From CAWEHU01 sp963808965 (GTDB lineage Bacteria > Pseudomonadota > Alphaproteobacteria > Acetobacterales > Acetobacteraceae), in assembly GCA_963808965.1 (NCBI GenBank), contig CAWEHU010000012.1, positions 186,001-250,000 of the forward strand: DNA of 64,000 nucleotides, given 5' to 3'. Both the position numbers and the translations under genes were made by a program. The notes beneath the pieces are model-generated. The model did no database searches. It had not been told where the DNA came from and was given only the letters and a program-made list of their open reading frames with translations. Of this stretch, positions 9,626 to 17,576 are shown in pieces (within the stretch, counting starts at the first letter, position 1; every line of letters starts with the position of its first letter).

Positions 9626-11101
9626 ATGCCTGCCGTCACCGAAACGCTCGATACCGTCCAGTCGGTCACCCAGTCCGGTTACAAGTGGGGCTTCGAGACC
9701 GATATCGAGATGGACATAGCCCCGAAAGGGCTTCGCGAGGACACGATCCGCCTTATCTCCTCGCGCAAAGGCGAGCCGGAATGGCTGCTCGCTTGGAGGC
9801 TGAAGGCGTTCGCGGCCTGGCAGGCAATGGAAGAGCCGCACTGGGCCAAGGTGCATCACCCGCCGATCGACTACCAGAACATCCACTACTACGCCGCGCC
9901 GAAGAAGAAGCCCGGGCCGCGGTCGCTCGATGAGGTCGATCCGGAGCTGCTCAAGACCTATGAGAAGCTCGGGATACCGCTGAAGGAGCGGGCGATCCTC
10001 GCGGGGGTGGAGGACGGCGAGAGTAACGTCGCGGTGGATGCGGTATTCGACAGCGTCTCGGTGGCTACCACCTTCCGCAAGACCCTGGAAAAGGCCGGGG
10101 TCATCTTCTGCCCGATCAGCGAGGCGGTGCGCGACCACGCGGAATTAGTGCGCAAGTATCTCGGCAGCGTGGTGCCGACGGCGGATAATTTCTTCGCGGC
10201 GCTCAACAGCGCCGTGTTCACGGATGGCAGCTTTGTCTACGTGCCGAAAGGCGTGCGCTGTCCGATGGAGCTTTCCACTTACTTCCGTATCAATGCGCGC
10301 AATACCGGCCAGTTCGAGCGCACGCTCATCATCGCCGAGGAGAAGAGCTATGTAAGCTATCTCGAGGGCTGCACGGCGCCGCAGCGGGACGAAAATCAAC
10401 TGCACGCGGCCGTCGTCGAGCTGATCGCGCTCGACGATGCGCAGATCAAATACAGCACGGTGCAGAACTGGTATCCGGGCGATGCGGAAGGTCGTGGCGG
10501 GATCTACAATTTCGTCACGAAGCGCGGAGCCTGCCGGGGCGCCCGCAGCAAGATCAGCTGGACGCAGGTGGAGACCGGATCGGCGATCACCTGGAAGTAT
10601 CCCTCCTGCATCCTTCAGGGGGATGACAGCGTGGGAGAGTTCTATTCGGTTGCCGTCACCAACAACCGCCAGCAGGCGGATACCGGCACCAAGATGATCC
10701 ATATCGGCCGCAACACCCGCAGCACCATCGTCTCAAAGGGCATCAGCGCAGGGCGGTCCGACAACACCTATCGCGGTCTCGTGCGCGTGCTGCCTAAGGC
10801 GAAGGGCGCGCGTAATCACACCCAATGCGACAGCCTTTTGATCGGCGATCAGTGCGGCGCCCATACGGTGCCCTATATCGAAAGCCGGAACCCGACCGCG
10901 AAGGTCGAGCACGAGGCGACCACATCGAAGATCGCGGAGGACCAGCTCTTCTACTGCCGACAACGCGGGCTGTCGGAGGAGGACGCCGTGAACCTGATCG
11001 TCAATGGGTTCTGCAAGGAAGTGTTGAAGGAGCTGCCGATGGAGTTCGCGGTCGAGGCGCAGAAGTTGCTGGCCGTTAGCCTCGAAGGCTCGGTCGGCTG
11101 A
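9626..11101 (+). CDS. sufB: Fe-S cluster assembly scaffold SufB
   Basis: A 491-residue core component of the SufBCD scaffold. Family landmarks are YKWGFETDIEMDIAPKGL at the N-terminus, FVYVPKGVRCPMELSTYFRIN, YLEGCTAP, NRQQADTGTKMIHIG, and LFYCRQRGLSEEDA with the C-terminal conserved Cys at about residue 443 near the SufD interface. It accepts sulfur from SufS (via SufU here) and builds the nascent cluster. The length matches alphaproteobacterial SufB, and the reading frame is intact. It lies between the Rrf2 regulator and sufC with short gaps (9 and 12 nt). Confidence 0.97.
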   Translation: MPAVTETLDTVQSVTQSGYKWGFETDIEMDIAPKGLREDTIRLISSRKGEPEWLLAWRLKAFAAWQAMEEPHWAKVHHPPIDYQNIHYYAAPKKKPGPRSLDEVDPELLKTYEKLGIPLKERAILAGVEDGESNVAVDAVFDSVSVATTFRKTLEKAGVIFCPISEAVRDHAELVRKYLGSVVPTADNFFAALNSAVFTDGSFVYVPKGVRCPMELSTYFRINARNTGQFERTLIIAEEKSYVSYLEGCTAPQRDENQLHAAVVELIALDDAQIKYSTVQNWYPGDAEGRGGIYNFVTKRGACRGARSKISWTQVETGSAITWKYPSCILQGDDSVGEFYSVAVTNNRQQADTGTKMIHIGRNTRSTIVSKGISAGRSDNTYRGLVRVLPKAKGARNHTQCDSLLIGDQCGAHTVPYIESRNPTAKVEHEATTSKIAEDQLFYCRQRGLSEEDAVNLIVNGFCKEVLKELPMEFAVEAQKLLAVSLEGSVG

Positions 11102-11113
11102 GGGAACGGAGGA

Positions 11114-11860
11114 ATGCTCGAAATTCGCGGCCTGACGGCCTCCATCGAAGGCAAGCCGATCCTGAAGGGGATCGACCTCAGCGTGCCGCAGGGTGAGGTG
11201 CATGCGATCATGGGGCCGAACGGCTCCGGCAAGTCCACGCTGTCCTACGTGCTGTCCGGGCGGGAGGATTACGAGGCGAGCGGCAGCGTCACCTTCGATG
11301 GACGCGATCTGCTGGCGATGGAGCCGGAGGAGCGCGCGGCCGCCGGGTTGTTCCTGGCCTTCCAGTATCCGGTGGAGCTCCCTGGCGTTGGAAACGCCAA
11401 CTTCATGCGTACGGCGTTGAACGCGATTCGCCGCACGCGCGGGGAACCCGAACTGGACGCGGTGCAGTTCCTCAAACTGGCGCGGGCGGAAACCAAGCGC
11501 TTGCACATGCCCGACGATCTGCTGAAGCGGAATGTGAATGTCGGCTTTTCCGGTGGCGAGAAGAAGCGGAACGAGGTGTTGCAGATGGCCATCCTCCGCC
11601 CGAGGCTCGCCATTCTCGACGAGACCGACAGCGGGCTTGACATCGACGCGCTACGGATCGTGGCGGAGGGCGTCAACCATCTGCGCGGCCCGGATTTCAC
11701 CGCGCTCATCATCACCCATTACCAGCGGCTGCTCGACCACATCGTGCCGGATCGCGTGCACGTGCTGTCGGACGGTCGGATCGTGCGGTCGGGTGGGCCG
11801 GAACTCGCGCTTGAGCTGGAGGCCAAGGGGTACGCCGGCATCGAGGCGGAGGCGGCATGA
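11114..11860 (+). CDS. sufC: Fe-S cluster assembly ATPase SufC
   Basis: A 248-residue ABC-type ATPase that drives conformational change in the SufBCD complex; it is cytosolic and has no membrane domain. Walker A GPNGSGKST is at about residue 33, signature SGGEKKR at about 151, and Walker B AILDETDSGLDIDAL at about 165, where the DSGLDIDAL form is diagnostic of SufC. H-loop TALIITHYQRLL follows. A GGAGG-like site precedes the ATG. Its stop overlaps the sufD start (11857-11860, ATGA). Confidence 0.97.
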   Translation: MLEIRGLTASIEGKPILKGIDLSVPQGEVHAIMGPNGSGKSTLSYVLSGREDYEASGSVTFDGRDLLAMEPEERAAAGLFLAFQYPVELPGVGNANFMRTALNAIRRTRGEPELDAVQFLKLARAETKRLHMPDDLLKRNVNVGFSGGEKKRNEVLQMAILRPRLAILDETDSGLDIDALRIVAEGVNHLRGPDFTALIITHYQRLLDHIVPDRVHVLSDGRIVRSGGPELALELEAKGYAGIEAEAA

Positions 11861-13122
11861 ATGCGGTCTCGCAAACCGGCGCTGATGGCTTTCTCGCCCG
11901 CTTCGACGGGTTGAAGGAGCGCTTGCCCGGAGATCGTCAGATCCGGGAAGGCGCCGCGTCGCTGTTCCGCGCTTCCGGCCTGCCGACGATCCGAGAGGAG
12001 GCTTGGAAGTATACCAGCCTGCGCCCCGTTGCCGAGGCGTCGTTTCACGAACCGCTCACGCCGTTGGCCGACTGCGCCGACCTGCTCTCGTTTCTTCCCT
12101 TGCTGGAAGGGCCGCGGCTCGTGTTCGTAGATGGCCGGTTCCGGGAGGATTTTTCGGCGCTTCCGGCCGGCATTCGGATCGACAACTTCGCCGAGAGTCC
12201 GGATTTCGGCACGCTCGCCCGTCCCGAAAGCGAGCCGCTCGTCGCGCTGAACACGATGCTGGCCGAGGACGGGGCCGTGATCGTCGTGCCCGAGGGTGTC
12301 GACGCCGGGCTCGTGCAACTTATCAGCCTGGGAACGGATGCCCCGGGCCGCCCGGTCGCTTTCCATCCTCGTCATACGGTCCGGCTGGGAAAGCGCGCGC
12401 GCCTGATGCTGGTCGAAATGTCGTCCGGCGGGGGAACCTACTTGCACAACCCCGTTACGGAAGCGCGGGTGAGCGAGGACGCCGTGCTGACGCATGTGCG
12501 GTTGCAGGATGAATTGCAGTCCGCCTACCACCTCTCGACGCTGTACGCACTCGTCGCCGCCCGCGCCACGTACGACAGTTTCGCGCTCAACCTCGGAGCG
12601 CGTGTATGCCGCACCGAAATCCACGCGCGCCTTGCCGGAGATCATGGGACAACTCATCTGAACGGTGCTCAGCTCCTGGGCGGGGTGCAGCACGCCGACT
12701 TCACGACCGTCGTCTCGCACGATGCGCCGTGCTGCACCTCACGGCAGACGGTGAAGAACGTCTTGTCCGGGCGGGCGCGCGGTGTTTTTCAAGGCAAAAT
12801 CGAGGTCGCACGCGGGGCTCAGAAAACCGACGGGTATCAGATGAACCAGGCGCTGCTGCTCTCGCCGGAAGCGGAGATCGACAGCAAGCCGCAGCTCGAG
12901 ATCTACGCCGACGACGTCAAGTGCAGCCACGGCGCCACGGTCGGCGAGCTCGATCCGAACCAGCTCTTCTATCTGCGCAGCCGCGGCTTGCCCGAGGCGG
13001 AGGCGCGCGCGATCCTGGTGCGTGCCTTTCTCACCGAGGCGCTCGATGCGGTCGGTGACGACACCGTCCGGGCCGCGTTGGACGAGGCGGTGGAGCGCTG
13101 GTGGGAAAGGCAGGCCGCATGA
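11857..13122 (+). CDS. sufD: Fe-S cluster assembly protein SufD
   Basis: A 421-residue SufB paralogue that pairs with SufB. Landmarks: REEAWKYTSLRP near residue 46, VFVDGRF, the beta-helix region, and the C-terminal block with conserved His (DVKCSHGATVGELDPNQLFYLRSRGLPEAEARAIL). ATGA overlaps join it to sufC upstream and sufS downstream (stop at 13122, sufS ATG at 13119), consistent with tight stoichiometric translation. The frame is intact. Confidence 0.96.
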   Translation: MNAVSQTGADGFLARFDGLKERLPGDRQIREGAASLFRASGLPTIREEAWKYTSLRPVAEASFHEPLTPLADCADLLSFLPLLEGPRLVFVDGRFREDFSALPAGIRIDNFAESPDFGTLARPESEPLVALNTMLAEDGAVIVVPEGVDAGLVQLISLGTDAPGRPVAFHPRHTVRLGKRARLMLVEMSSGGGTYLHNPVTEARVSEDAVLTHVRLQDELQSAYHLSTLYALVAARATYDSFALNLGARVCRTEIHARLAGDHGTTHLNGAQLLGGVQHADFTTVVSHDAPCCTSRQTVKNVLSGRARGVFQGKIEVARGAQKTDGYQMNQALLLSPEAEIDSKPQLEIYADDVKCSHGATVGELDPNQLFYLRSRGLPEAEARAILVRAFLTEALDAVGDDTVRAALDEAVERWWERQAA

Positions 13123-14363
13123 ACGTCACGATCCGCCCCGCCGTGTTGGACGTGAACCGGATTCGGGAGGATTTCCCGATTCTTCAGCAGACGGTGCGCG
13201 GGAAGCCCCTGGTCTTCCTGGACAGCGCCGCATCCGCCCAGAAACCGCGCGCCGTCATCGAGGCGATGACCGAGGCGATGGAGACGCAATACGCGAACGT
13301 GCATCGCGGCTTGCATTGGATGAGCGAACGCACGACCGATGCGTATGAGGGCACGCGCGACGTTGTCGCGGGTTTGATCAATGCGCCGGACCGTGCGGAG
13401 ATCGTCTTCGTCCGGAACAGCACGGAGGCGATCAATCTCGTCGCGTACAGCTATGGCCGCGGCATCCTGCGGCGCGGTAAGGCGGTGCTCATCAGCGAGA
13501 TGGAGCATCACTCGAACCTGGTTCCCTGGCAGATGTTGCGCGACGCGCACGGCATCGAGTTGCGGGTGGCCTCTGTAACCGACGCCGGCGAATTGGACAT
13601 GGCTTCCTACGAGGGGCTGCTCGCCGACGGCAAGGTCGGGCTCGTCGCGATGACCCACATGTCGAACGTGCTCGGCACCTATACTCCCGCCGAGCGCATC
13701 GTGCGGCTCGCCCATGCGCACGGAGCGAAGGTCCTGCTCGACGGGTCGCAGGCGATCGTGCACCGGCGCGTCGACGTGCAGGCGCTCGATTGCGATTTCT
13801 ACGCCTTCACCGGCCACAAATTATACGGGCCGACCGGCATCGGCGTTCTCTGGGCGAAACGCGAACTGCTCGAGGCGATGCCGCCGTTCATGGGCGGCGG
13901 CGACATGATTTCATCCGTGAGCTGGGAGCACACGACCTGGGCGCACGTCCCGCACAAATTCGAGGCGGGCACGCCGGCGATCCTGGAGGCGATCGGACTC
14001 AAGGCGGCGGTCGGCTACGTCGAGTCGATCGGTTACGAGGCGATTGCGTCGCACGAGGCGGCGCTGACCGATCACGCGCTGGCCCGGCTTTCGGCGATCG
14101 AGGGCGTGCATGTCCTTGGCCGCGCGCAGGATCGGGGAGGCGTTGTTTCGTTCGTACTCGACCGCGCCCACGCACATGATGTCGCGACGCTGCTCGATCG
14201 CCAGGGGATCGCGGTCCGGGCGGGACATCACTGCGCGGAGCCGCTGATGCGGCGCTTCGGAGTGGAAAGCACGGCGCGCGCCAGCTTCGGTGTCTACACG
14301 ACGCACGCCGAGATCGACGCACTCGCCGACACGCTGGCGCGCGTGCGGGAGTTCTTTTCATGA
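13119..14363 (+). CDS. sufS: cysteine desulfurase SufS
   Basis: A 414-residue group II PLP-dependent cysteine desulfurase. The PLP lysine lies in TGHKLYGPTGIGVLW (about residue 232), and the catalytic Cys in RAGHHCAEPLMRRFG (about residue 370). Other family blocks are FLDSAASAQKP, NVHRGLHWMSE and EMEHHSNLVPW. The start at 13119 overlaps the sufD stop by ATGA; a longer in-frame start at 13101 would lie inside sufD and is not needed. Sulfur passes to SufU, encoded next. Confidence 0.96.
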   Translation: MNVTIRPAVLDVNRIREDFPILQQTVRGKPLVFLDSAASAQKPRAVIEAMTEAMETQYANVHRGLHWMSERTTDAYEGTRDVVAGLINAPDRAEIVFVRNSTEAINLVAYSYGRGILRRGKAVLISEMEHHSNLVPWQMLRDAHGIELRVASVTDAGELDMASYEGLLADGKVGLVAMTHMSNVLGTYTPAERIVRLAHAHGAKVLLDGSQAIVHRRVDVQALDCDFYAFTGHKLYGPTGIGVLWAKRELLEAMPPFMGGGDMISSVSWEHTTWAHVPHKFEAGTPAILEAIGLKAAVGYVESIGYEAIASHEAALTDHALARLSAIEGVHVLGRAQDRGGVVSFVLDRAHAHDVATLLDRQGIAVRAGHHCAEPLMRRFGVESTARASFGVYTTHAEIDALADTLARVREFFS

Positions 14364-14376
14364 AGGCCCGAGCCTG

Positions 14377-14841
14377 ATGTTCGAGGATCTGCGCGATCTG
14401 TATCAGGAGGTGATTCTCGATCATGGCCAGCGACCGCGGCACGCGCGCCGGCTCGAGAGCTTCGATGCGAGCGCCAAGGGCGACAATCCGATGTGCGGGG
14501 ATCGGGTACAACTCTGGGTCAAATACCAGCCGGACGGCGCCATCGCGCAACTCGGCTTCGAGGCGCGTGGCTGCGCCATCAGCGTCGCGTCCGCCGACCT
14601 GATGGCGGAGACGGTCGAAGGCCGCTCGCAAGCGGATGTGCGCCGGCTGTTCAGCGCATTCAGCGAGTTGGCGCGCACCGGAACCTGCGCGTCCTGCGAG
14701 GCGGCGCTGGAAGAGGCCCTGGAACGGCTAGAGCCGCTCTCCGGCGTGCACGAGTATCCTTCTCGCGTGAAATGCGCCACGCTGCCGTGGCACGCGCTAT
14801 TGGCCGCGCTCGACGGCGCCAAGGAGGCCACCAGTGAATGA
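14377..14841 (+). CDS. sufU: SufU, SUF-system sulfur relay/NifU-like protein
   Basis: A 154-residue SufU-family protein. Conserved cysteines appear in NPMCGD (about residue 42), ARGCAIS (about 67) and RVKCATLPW (about 130), plus a CASC pair in the SufU-type insertion. SufU accepts persulfide from SufS and hands sulfur to SufBCD. The start MFEDLRDLYQEVILDH fits family N-termini; it lies 13 nt after the sufS stop. It overlaps sufT by 8 nt. Confidence 0.93.
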   Translation: MFEDLRDLYQEVILDHGQRPRHARRLESFDASAKGDNPMCGDRVQLWVKYQPDGAIAQLGFEARGCAISVASADLMAETVEGRSQADVRRLFSAFSELARTGTCASCEAALEEALERLEPLSGVHEYPSRVKCATLPWHALLAALDGAKEATSE

Positions 14842-15229
14842 CGCCACCGCGCTGCGGAGCGACACGCAGCAGAACGAATTGCGCGGCGGGCACGGTGCCT
14901 GGACGCCCGAAGGCGAGACCGCGCCGGCGCTGACGACTGACTCGATAATCGACGCCATCGCGACGATCTACGATCCCGAGATCCCGGTGAACATTTATGA
15001 GCTCGGTCTGATCTACGCGATCGATATCGAGGAGGACGGCCGGGTAAAGGTGGAAATGACCTTGACCGCCCCGGCTTGCCCCAGTGCCCAGGAGCTTCCC
15101 GAGCAGGTTCGCGAGGCCGTGCTCGCCGTTCCGGGGGTGAGTTCCTGCGACGTCGACACCGTTTGGGACCCGCCTTGGGATCCGAGCCGGATGACCGAAG
15201 AGGCCCGGCTTCAGTTGAACATGTTCTGA
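14834..15229 (+). CDS. sufT: SufT, MIP18/DUF59-family Fe-S assembly factor
   Basis: A 131-residue protein with the DUF59 (MIP18) core: IYDPEIPVNIYELGLIY at about residues 48-64, then LTAPACPSAQELPEQV with the conserved reactive Cys near 83, and the tail VWDPPWDPSRMTEEAR typical of SUF-linked members. It assists maturation of Fe-S proteins. The start codon is GTG at 14834, fixed by a perfect AAGGAGG ribosome site at 14821-14827. The preceding sufU stop lies inside this gene, so translation is coupled. Confidence 0.94.
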   Translation: MNDATALRSDTQQNELRGGHGAWTPEGETAPALTTDSIIDAIATIYDPEIPVNIYELGLIYAIDIEEDGRVKVEMTLTAPACPSAQELPEQVREAVLAVPGVSSCDVDTVWDPPWDPSRMTEEARLQLNMF

Positions 15230-15252
15230 CCCGACACGATCTACGATATATT

Positions 15253-15628
15253 ATGAGCAACACCGCGACCACGACTGCCCCGAAAAGAGCTCGCGCGCTG
15301 CCGCCGCTGATGTCGCTGACCGACACCGCCGCGGAGCGCCTTCGCCGGCTGTACGAGACTGGTGGCCAAGGCAAGAAGCTGCGCATCGGCGTCAGAACCA
15401 AAGGGTGCTCCGGGCTCTCCTACGACATGACGTGGGTGGAGGCCCCCGGCCCCGGTGACGAGGTGGTCACGGACAAGGGCGTGACCGTGCTGGTCGACCG
15501 GAAGGCGTCTTTGTTCTTGATCGGCACGGTCATGGACTACGAGGTGAAGAATCTCGCCTCCGGGTTCACGTTCACGAATCCTGAACGAGAAGGGCCGTTG
15601 CGGCTGCGGGGAGAGCTTCCACGTCTGA
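15253..15628 (+). CDS. sufA: SufA/IscA-type A-type carrier, one frameshift
   Basis: An A-type Fe-S carrier of 124 residues after correction. It contains LTDTAAERLRRL, RIGVRTKGCSGLSY with the first conserved Cys, and, after removing the extra T at 15582, NPNEKGRCGCGESFHV ending at a stop at 15626-15628. The CGCGESF motif carrying the other two cluster ligands is only read in the corrected frame. In the raw frame the protein would lose both Cys and read straight into the lipoprotein gene downstream, which is almost certainly artefact. It is the last gene of the SUF operon and delivers clusters to target proteins. Confidence 0.93.
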
Positions 15629-15741
15629 GCGCTGGGTTGGCTGCTGGGGTGGCGGCGGTCGCATCCTGGAACCATCCTGCTTCTTGCCTCGTTGCAGGAC
15701 AGGCGCCCACCGGCGCTAGGTTGATCCGGAGGAAACGGGGT

Positions 15742-15894
15742 ATGCGCAAAACTTTGGCCGTTGGCTTCACTCTGCTCATGCTGGCGGGACTGGCGGGTTC
15801 ACTGAGCGCCTGCAACACGATGGCCGGGGCGGGACAAGATGTCTCGGCAACGGGTCACGCCGTCACGCAAGGCGCCGAGAAGCTCAAGCCCTGA
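15742..15894 (+). CDS. entericidin A/B-family small lipoprotein
   Basis: A 50-residue lipoprotein. It has a positively charged start MRKT, a hydrophobic stretch LAVGFTLLMLAGLAG, a lipobox ending in LSAC at about residue 24, and the mature part NTMAGAGQDVSATGHAVTQGAEK typical of entericidin EcnA/EcnB. Entericidins are small envelope lipoproteins linked to stress-induced lysis in Enterobacteria; in alphaproteobacteria their role is unclear. A GGAGGA ribosome site at 15728-15733 supports the ATG. The apparent in-frame continuity with sufA is due to the sufA frameshift. Confidence 0.9.
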   Translation: MRKTLAVGFTLLMLAGLAGSLSACNTMAGAGQDVSATGHAVTQGAEKLKP

Positions 15895-15912
15895 TCTCGT
15901 CTTTGACTTCAT

Positions 15913-15950
15913 AATGCCGGGGTAGCCTCGCTACCCCGCAAGGCGGCATT
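15913..15950 (+). terminator. stem-loop after entericidin gene, probable terminator
   Basis: Nested inverted repeat 19 nt downstream of the entericidin stop. The inner arms are GGGGTAG (15919-15925) and CTACCCC (15931-15937) around a 5-nt loop; the outer arms are AATGCC (15913-15918) and GGCATT (15945-15950). There is no clear T-run, so intrinsic termination is likely but not textbook. Confidence 0.55.
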
Positions 15951-15976
15951 GTCACTTCGTCACCGCTGCGCCTAGT

Positions 15977-16011
15977 CTTGTTCCGAACGGTCGCCGTTCG
16001 TCCGGAACAAG
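15977..16011 (+). promoter_or_regulatory. large dyad-symmetric element upstream of the BKACE gene
   Basis: A strong palindrome: CTTGTTCCG (15977-15985) pairs with CGGAACAAG (16003-16011), and inside it AACGG (15986-15990) pairs with CCGTT (15994-15998) around TCG. It ends 39 nt before the BKACE ATG at 16051. It could be an operator, a 5'-UTR hairpin or a terminator for the SUF operon; no T-run follows, and the position close to the start codon favours a regulatory role. Confidence 0.45.
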
Positions 16012-16050
16012 CGGTGCCTGAAGCGCGGAACCAGAACGCGAGGGGCAGTC

Positions 16051-16983
16051 ATGGCGGAAGCATCCAAGGTTATCATCACCTGCGCGATCACCGGGGCGAT
16101 CCATACGCCCTCCATGTCGCCGCACCTGCCGGTCACCCCGCAGCAAATCGCCGACGCAGCGATCGGCGCGGCGGAGGCGGGGGCCGCGATCGTTCATCTG
16201 CACGCCCGCGATCCGGAAACCGGCCGCCCCGATCAGAGTCCGGACGCGTTTGGCCGCTTTCTGCCGGTCATCAAGCAGCGAAGCGGCTGCGTCGTTAATC
16301 TGACGACCGGCGGCGCCCCGTGGATGACGGTCGAGGAACGGGTGAAGCCCGCGGCGACCTTCAAGCCGGAGGTCGCGTCCCTCAACATGGGCTCGATGAA
16401 TTTCGGCCTGTTCCCGATGTTGAACCGCTACAAGACATTCAAGCACGCCTGGGAGCGTGAGGCGCTGGAGGCCAGCCGGGATCTGATCTTCCGCAACACG
16501 TTCAAGGACATCGAATATGTGCTGGAGAGCCTGAGCAAGAACGGCACGCGCTTCGAGTTTGAGTGTTACGACACGGCTCATCTGTATAACCTCGCTCACT
16601 TCCTCGACCGAGGCCTCGTGCGGCCTCCGCTTTTCGTGCAGACCGTGTTCGGCATTCTCGGCGGGATCGGCACGCATCCCGAGGACGTGCTGCACATGAA
16701 GCGCACCGCCGACCGGCTGCTCGGGGACGCCTATCGCTGGTCGGTTCTGGGTGCGGGACGGGCGCAAATGCGGATTGCGGCGATGGCCGCCGCCATGGGC
16801 GGGCATGTGCGCGTAGGCTTGGAGGACAATCTGTGGATCGGCCCCGGGCAGCTCGCGGAAAGCAACGCGGTGCAGGTGCAGCGGGTACGCAGGATCCTGG
16901 AAGGTCTCGGCCTTGAGATCGCGACGCCGGCCGACGCGCGGAGCATTCTGGATTTGAAGGGCGGCGACAAGGTCGAGTTCTGA
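16051..16983 (+). CDS. BKACE (DUF849) beta-keto acid cleavage enzyme
   Basis: A 310-residue TIM-barrel enzyme of the beta-keto acid cleavage family, which uses Zn and acetyl-CoA to cleave a beta-keto acid to acetoacetate and a CoA ester (3-keto-5-aminohexanoate cleavage enzyme is the founding member). The Zn-binding HLHARDPETG motif is at about residues 50-59, and VNLTTGG and GLEDNLW, the latter containing the conserved Glu, are also present. The substrate varies widely in this family and is not fixed by the visible motifs. It is 20 nt upstream of the gamma-carbonic anhydrase gene, likely co-transcribed, and follows a large dyad element. Confidence 0.92.
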   Translation: MAEASKVIITCAITGAIHTPSMSPHLPVTPQQIADAAIGAAEAGAAIVHLHARDPETGRPDQSPDAFGRFLPVIKQRSGCVVNLTTGGAPWMTVEERVKPAATFKPEVASLNMGSMNFGLFPMLNRYKTFKHAWEREALEASRDLIFRNTFKDIEYVLESLSKNGTRFEFECYDTAHLYNLAHFLDRGLVRPPLFVQTVFGILGGIGTHPEDVLHMKRTADRLLGDAYRWSVLGAGRAQMRIAAMAAAMGGHVRVGLEDNLWIGPGQLAESNAVQVQRVRRILEGLGLEIATPADARSILDLKGGDKVEF

Positions 16984-17003
16984 GCAAAGGACACGAACGG
17001 GCC

Positions 17004-17528
17004 ATGAAGTTCGCGCTGGATCACATCGAACCCGCGACCGAGAACGACGATCATTGGATAGCACCCACCGCCGTTGTCATCGGCAAGGTGCGGCTTGAGC
17101 CGGGCGCATCCATCTGGTGGGGCGCGGTGCTGCGCGGCGACAACGAGTTGATCACCGTGGGGGAGGACAGCAACGTTCAGGAGAACTGCGTTCTGCACAC
17201 CGATCCCGGCTTCCCGCTGACGATCGGTCCGCGCGTGACGGTGGGGCATCTCGTGATGCTGCATGGTTGCAGCATCGGCGAAGGCTCGCTGATCGGCATT
17301 GGCGCCGTCGTTCTGAACGGAGCCAAGATCGGCCGCAACTGCCTCATCGGCTCGAAGGCGCTCGTTTCGGAAGGCAAGGAGATCCCGGACAACTCCCTGG
17401 TAAAAGGCGTTCCCGGCAAGGTGGTCGGCGAAGTCAGTCCGGAGCAGGCCGAGAGAATGCGTGCTGGCACCGCCAATTACGTCGAGAGATGGCGGCGCTA
17501 TCGAGCGGGGCTTAGAGCGGCGGACTGA
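17004..17528 (+). CDS. gamma-carbonic anhydrase family protein (YrdA/PaaY-like)
   Basis: A 174-residue left-handed beta-helix hexapeptide-repeat protein. Metal-ligand His residues are seen in VLHTDPG, VGHLVMLHGC; the repeat region spans about residues 15-150. Members bind Zn or Fe and include carbonic anhydrases as well as thioesterases such as PaaY. It sits 20 nt after the BKACE gene, so a PaaY-like thioesterase acting on CoA esters is a reasonable alternative to carbonic anhydrase. That is an inference from context only. Confidence 0.9.
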   Translation: MKFALDHIEPATENDDHWIAPTAVVIGKVRLEPGASIWWGAVLRGDNELITVGEDSNVQENCVLHTDPGFPLTIGPRVTVGHLVMLHGCSIGEGSLIGIGAVVLNGAKIGRNCLIGSKALVSEGKEIPDNSLVKGVPGKVVGEVSPEQAERMRAGTANYVERWRRYRAGLRAAD

Positions 17529-17576
17529 CCCCTTCGTGATCTCCTCTCGCCAGGGGAGGGGTCGCCAACGCGGACT

